From assembly GCA_026713405.1 (NCBI GenBank), contig JAPOON010000608.1, positions 1 to 8,661 of the forward strand: a stretch of 8,661 nucleotides of DNA. The letters are read 5' to 3'. The notes beneath the pieces are model-generated. The model made no database searches. It had not been told where the DNA came from and was given only the letters and a program-made list of their open reading frames with translations. Below, in pieces: positions 5,625 through 8,661 of the stretch (the stretch's first letter is position 1; the number at the start of each line of letters is the position of its first letter). Both the position numbers and the translations under genes were made by a program. This DNA is from Gammaproteobacteria bacterium. GTDB lineage: Bacteria; Pseudomonadota; Gammaproteobacteria; Pseudomonadales; Azotimanducaceae_A.

Positions 5625-6685
5625 GTCACCTCCTCCAGACGCGGGTTTGGCCGGTACCGGCGCCCCACCTTGGCGGCAGGTTCGCCTTCGAGCAGCACAA
5701 TGTCCGCGGTGAAGTCGAAACCGCCGTCGTTCTTCAGGAGGGACGACCCGACGCCGTAGGCGTCCACGGGCAGGTTCAGCGCCTCGAATCGCCGTATCTT
5801 CTCGTGGTCGAATCCTCCGGACACGACGATGCGAACCGCCTCGAAACCCGCCTCGTCGAGCGCGTTGCGCACGTTGTTGACCAACTGCGGATTGACACCG
5901 TGCGGATCGAATTCTCCCGTGTTCCCGACGACACTCCTGTCCACGAGGTCGCCGGAGGTGTCGAGGCGTACGCCGTACAGCCGCTTGCCCAGGGCGCGAG
6001 CCACCGCCAGCGACGTGCCCACGCAATCGTTTTCGAAATCGACCAGCACGACAAGGGGTACGGTCTCTGGCAATCGCTCGGCGAACTTCCGGGCTGCCAG
6101 TACCGTATCTCCGCCATGAACGGCAATGGCGGCGTGGGGCAACGTGCCCACCCCAAGGCCGCCCCACCAGGATGCCTGGGCGTCCGTGGAAACGGCGGCG
6201 ACGCCGGCCAGGTGCGCCGCGTGGCCGTCGCCTGCCTGGACGGACCAATGGTCGTGCCGGGCGGGGAAATACAGCACGTCCCTGGGCCGTGCAGCTGCTA
6301 CGGTTCTGCGCGTGTTGGTGGCGATGCGCGTGCGGCGGGCAAGGATGCCGAGATAGAGCGTTTCCAGGTTCGCGAAACCATCGTAGCGGCCTTCGATGGT
6401 CATCACCGTCTCGTGAGGTTTGACGGTGTCGCCATCGTGCAGTGCGCAAACGCGAAGCGCCGGCCAGTCGTCGCTGCAGAGCTTCAGCACGGCAATGGCT
6501 TCGTCGATGCCCGCAAGCAGGCCGGCCCGCTTGCAGAAGACCTGCATCAGCACCGAGGGTCGATGCGTTCCGGCCAGAAGGACATCCCGGGTGCGTACGA
6601 AGTACTTGTCGGTCAGGAACCCGGTGCGAATCCGCTCCACCGGCAGGTCGAACACAGCGGGGTCGAGGCGTTGCTTGCTGGACAT
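5621..6685 (-). CDS. pncB: Nicotinate phosphoribosyltransferase, short form
   Basis: A 354-residue type II phosphoribosyltransferase that joins nicotinate to PRPP, giving nicotinate mononucleotide. Family features are FLTDKYFVRTRDVL (23-36) at the N-terminus, GVGTLPHA (178-185), VRLDTSGD (239-246), IVVSGGFD (286-293), and YGVGSSLLKNDG (310-321) with GFDFTADIV (322-330) near the C-terminus. It is shorter than the roughly 400-residue enterobacterial PncB and resembles the compact type seen in archaea and many bacteria. The ATG at 6685 is preferred because protein similarity begins soon after it, though its ribosome site is weak (GGGAAA almost touching the ATG). A TTG at 6721 would add 12 residues and has no better ribosome site. 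It precedes pncA with a 4-nt overlap, so the two form one NAD-salvage unit. Confidence 0.9.
   Translation of the reverse strand: MSSKQRLDPAVFDLPVERIRTGFLTDKYFVRTRDVLLAGTHRPSVLMQVFCKRAGLLAGIDEAIAVLKLCSDDWPALRVCALHDGDTVKPHETVMTIEGRYDGFANLETLYLGILARRTRIATNTRRTVAAARPRDVLYFPARHDHWSVQAGDGHAAHLAGVAAVSTDAQASWWGGLGVGTLPHAAIAVHGGDTVLAARKFAERLPETVPLVVLVDFENDCVGTSLAVARALGKRLYGVRLDTSGDLVDRSVVGNTGEFDPHGVNPQLVNNVRNALDEAGFEAVRIVVSGGFDHEKIRRFEALNLPVDAYGVGSSLLKNDGGFDFTADIVLLEGEPAAKVGRRYRPNPRLEEVT
5629..5636 (-). promoter_or_regulatory. pncA ribosome binding site inside the end of pncB
   Basis: GGAGGAGG on the minus strand forms part of the last pncB codons (Leu-Glu-Glu-Val-Thr-stop) and ends 4 nt before the pncA ATG at 5624. 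With the ATGA overlap it points to translational coupling of the two genes. Confidence 0.75.
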
Positions 6686-6888
6686 TTTCCCGATGGTGGC
6701 AGGACCGGCGAGCGTCCGCAAACGTCACGACAGATGATTGAGGAGGTGTGCCGCCGCCGTGCGAGCAACCTGCCGGGGGGGTTGGTTCTGCCGGTCGGCC
6801 GCGTTGCGTGCGGTGACGGGGCGATCTACGCTGGACGGGCAGACGCCTTGTTGGTTAGCGTTGCCGTCATCGGGCAGGGAGATAGCGG

Positions 6889-8469
6889 ATGGACAGGGCT
6901 GGCCAAATCGTCGAAACCACTTCCGGGCCCGTGCGTGGCGCTTGCGAGGATGGCCTGCACATTTTCCGCGGCATTCCCTTTGCGGCGCCGCCCGTTGGCG
7001 AGTTGCGCTGGCTGCCTCCGCAGCCGGTGGCGAGCTGGCGTGAGGTTCGCCCGGCCACGGAGTTCGGCCCGTCTTCTCCGCAGAACCCGGTGGTGGTGCC
7101 GATGCCCAACGATCTGGTCCGCGTGGATGGGGAGCAGAGCGAAGACTGCCTGTATCTCAATGTCTGCACGCCGGGCATCGACGGCGCGCGGCGGCCGGTG
7201 ATGGTCTGGATTCACGGCGGCGGATTCATTCTGGGCGCCGGCCGGCAGGACATCAGCCACCCGGCACACCTGGCCAGGACCGGGAACACCGTGCTGGTGA
7301 CCATCAATTACCGGCTGGCAGGATTCGGTTTCCTGCGGCTGGTGGATGTCACGGGGGGCGCCATTCCCGCCACCGGCAACGAAGGCATGCTCGATCAGAT
7401 AGCGGCGCTGGAATGGGTGCGTGACAACGTCGAGCGTTTCGGGGGCGATCCGGGCAACGTGACGATTTTCGGGGAGTCGGCGGGCGGTATGAGCGTCGGC
7501 ACGCTGTTCGGCATGCCGGCGGCGGAGGGCCTCTATCGGCGGGGCATCCTGCAAAGCGGCGCCTGCCAGACGGTGCATCCCGTGGAACTGGCCAACCGGG
7601 TGGGCGCGGGCGTGCTGGAACTGCTTGGCGTCGACCCGGACGACACCGGTGCGATTCGCGCCTTGCGCGCGCAGCAGTTACTCGACCTGGAAGCCCGGCT
7701 TTCGAGTCCGGAGACGTCCAGCCCGCAACTGGGCATGACGCCGTTCCAGCCCTGCGTGGACGGCGCCACGCTGCCAGTCAATCCCCTGGAAGCGGTGCGC
7801 GCGGGCGCCGTAGCGGGCATCGACATGCTGATCGGCTCGACCCTGGAGGAATACAAGCCGTTCGCGGAGGTTTTCCCCGGCCTCTCGGAGATGGATTTCG
7901 CCGCGCTGGTGGAGCGCATGTCGGTGGAGGCGGCGCGCCTCATGGAGGGGGACAGGCGCGGAGACATCGAGACGCTGGTTCAGGGTTACCGCTACGCCTG
8001 CGCCGAACGGGGGCTGGAAGCGGCGCCGCCGGACCTCATGCTCACCCTGGAGGGCGACCGCGTATTCTGGATGCCAGCCGTCCTGCTCGCCGAAGCTCAG
8101 GCCCCGCACCCGGGGCGGACGTACAACTATGTCTTTACGTGGGAGTCGCCCTGGAACGGCGGCTCCCTCGGCGCCTGTCACGGCCTGGAAATCGGCTTCG
8201 TGTTCGGCACGATCGATGTCACCCGGTCCCGGGAGTTTCACGGCGAAGGCCCCGAAGCCCACGCGCTGGAAGCCTTCTGCCAGGCGGCCTGGCTGAATTT
8301 CGCCCGTACCGGCAATCCGTCCGGGGGCATCGTCGGCGATTGGCCGGAGTACGGCGTCGACAGGGCGACCATGCTGCTTGGCGCCGAGCAATCCGTGGCC
8401 CTGGATTTTGCCAGCGACGAACGTCACGCCTGGCGGGCCGCGGGATACCCCGGCGTCGGGCGGCTGTAG
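6889..8469 (+). CDS. Type B carboxylesterase (alpha/beta hydrolase, COesterase family)
   Basis: A complete 526-residue serine esterase, the usual length for bacterial type B carboxylesterases. Signatures are FRGIPFAAPPVGELRW (26-41), EDCLYLNV (85-92), the oxyanion-hole motif HGGGF (109-113) and the nucleophile elbow GESAGG (195-200) with Ser197. The other triad members are Glu321 in GSTLEEY (316-322) and His431 in GACHGLE (428-434). The ATG at 6889 has AGGGAG at 6876-6881 with a 7-nt spacer. No signal peptide is visible, so the enzyme is probably cytoplasmic. It hydrolyses carboxylic esters; the natural substrate cannot be told. It is divergent from pncB and followed after 80 nt by a dienelactone-hydrolase-family gene on the same strand, so both may be catabolic hydrolases. 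Confidence 0.93.
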   Translation: MDRAGQIVETTSGPVRGACEDGLHIFRGIPFAAPPVGELRWLPPQPVASWREVRPATEFGPSSPQNPVVVPMPNDLVRVDGEQSEDCLYLNVCTPGIDGARRPVMVWIHGGGFILGAGRQDISHPAHLARTGNTVLVTINYRLAGFGFLRLVDVTGGAIPATGNEGMLDQIAALEWVRDNVERFGGDPGNVTIFGESAGGMSVGTLFGMPAAEGLYRRGILQSGACQTVHPVELANRVGAGVLELLGVDPDDTGAIRALRAQQLLDLEARLSSPETSSPQLGMTPFQPCVDGATLPVNPLEAVRAGAVAGIDMLIGSTLEEYKPFAEVFPGLSEMDFAALVERMSVEAARLMEGDRRGDIETLVQGYRYACAERGLEAAPPDLMLTLEGDRVFWMPAVLLAEAQAPHPGRTYNYVFTWESPWNGGSLGACHGLEIGFVFGTIDVTRSREFHGEGPEAHALEAFCQAAWLNFARTGNPSGGIVGDWPEYGVDRATMLLGAEQSVALDFASDERHAWRAAGYPGVGRL

Positions 8470-8472
8470 ACG

Positions 8473-8490
8473 CGCGTCAATCGGGACGCG
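8473..8490 (+). repeat. Perfect inverted repeat after the carboxylesterase stop
   Basis: CGCGTC (8473-8478) and GACGCG (8485-8490) form a 6-bp stem around a 6-nt loop, starting 4 nt after the stop codon. No T-run follows, so it is at best a weak or factor-assisted terminator, or an operator-like element before the next gene. Confidence 0.35.
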
Positions 8491-8549
8491 AATTGCACCC
8501 CGCAAGGACGTAGAATCCGCCCCTTACCGAAACTGCGACAGGAGCCCCC

Positions 8550-8661
8550 GTGATCGAAGCCGAGATTCCCCTCGCCACGCCCGACGGCGCGATGAGCACC
8601 TTCACCACCTGCCCGGACGAAGGCGGCCCCTTTCCCGTTGTCATCTTCTACATGGATGCGC
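8550..8661 (+). CDS. Dienelactone hydrolase family protein, N-terminal part (cut by window edge)
   Basis: The first 37 codons of a gene running off the right edge. It starts at GTG 8550 with AGGAG at 8540-8544 and a short spacer. The visible residues include EIPLATPDGAMSTF (positions 3-16) and GGPFPVVIFYMDA (25-37), typical of the beta-strands that open dienelactone-hydrolase-like alpha/beta hydrolases, where the second strand is followed by a proline-glycine turn. The catalytic cysteine or serine, aspartate and histidine lie beyond the window. The family includes carboxymethylenebutenolidase, which opens dienelactones in chloroaromatic breakdown, and many uncharacterised hydrolases; the exact role cannot be decided here. 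It is on the same strand as the carboxylesterase, 80 nt downstream. Confidence 0.75.
   Translation, partial: MIEAEIPLATPDGAMSTFTTCPDEGGPFPVVIFYMDA

Noticed and set aside
5804..7201. A 465-codon plus-strand open frame spanning antisense pncB and the start of the carboxylesterase in another frame.
   Set aside because: It crosses two well-supported genes in wrong frames and shows no motif.

Overview
The window is GC-rich, gene-dense bacterial chromosome. It holds seven complete protein-coding genes, one gene cut by the right edge, and one short gene remnant. No rRNA, tRNA, CRISPR array, insertion sequence or phage gene is visible. High GC, mostly G/C third codon positions, clear Shine-Dalgarno sites and several GTG starts fit a free-living, metabolically versatile bacterium. 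The mix of a NicX-type dioxygenase, a luciferase-like monooxygenase, an acyl-CoA ligase, a RhlG-like reductase and a dienelactone hydrolase family protein fits a high-GC proteobacterium best. That placement is inference, and an actinobacterium or another high-GC lineage is not excluded.

Layout, left to right. (1) Positions 119-1228 (minus) encode a ring-cleaving dioxygenase of the NicX family, the enzymes that open 2,5-dihydroxypyridine. It is divergent from (2) a luciferase-like flavin/F420 oxidoreductase at 1391-2317 (plus), with a 162-nt shared control region. (3) Converging on that gene is a two-gene minus-strand unit, a class I acyl-CoA ligase (3242-4789) followed 18 nt later by a short-chain dehydrogenase/reductase (SDR, 2456-3223). 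Directly behind the SDR stop codon, 2330-2455 carries a diverged, in-frame second copy of the SDR's own C-terminal tail. (4) After a 205-nt gap with a possible promoter comes an overlapping minus-strand pair, nicotinate phosphoribosyltransferase (pncB, 5621-6685) and nicotinamidase (pncA, 4995-5624), which together form the deamidating NAD salvage route. (5) Divergent from pncB is a type B carboxylesterase (6889-8469, plus), followed by the start of a dienelactone-hydrolase-family gene (8550 to the window edge).

How the genes may work together. The solid functional pair is pncB-pncA: nicotinamide to nicotinate to nicotinate mononucleotide. The other genes look catabolic: a ring-opening dioxygenase, a monooxygenase, CoA activation, a ketone/alcohol redox enzyme and two ester/lactone hydrolases. 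They could handle an N-heterocyclic or aromatic compound, but the usual partners of a complete nicotinate catabolic cluster (nicAB, nicC, nicD, nicE) are not in this window, so the substrate stays open. The most sequence-specific oddity is the duplicated SDR tail; the most interesting functional hypothesis is the divergent NicX-like/monooxygenase pair.
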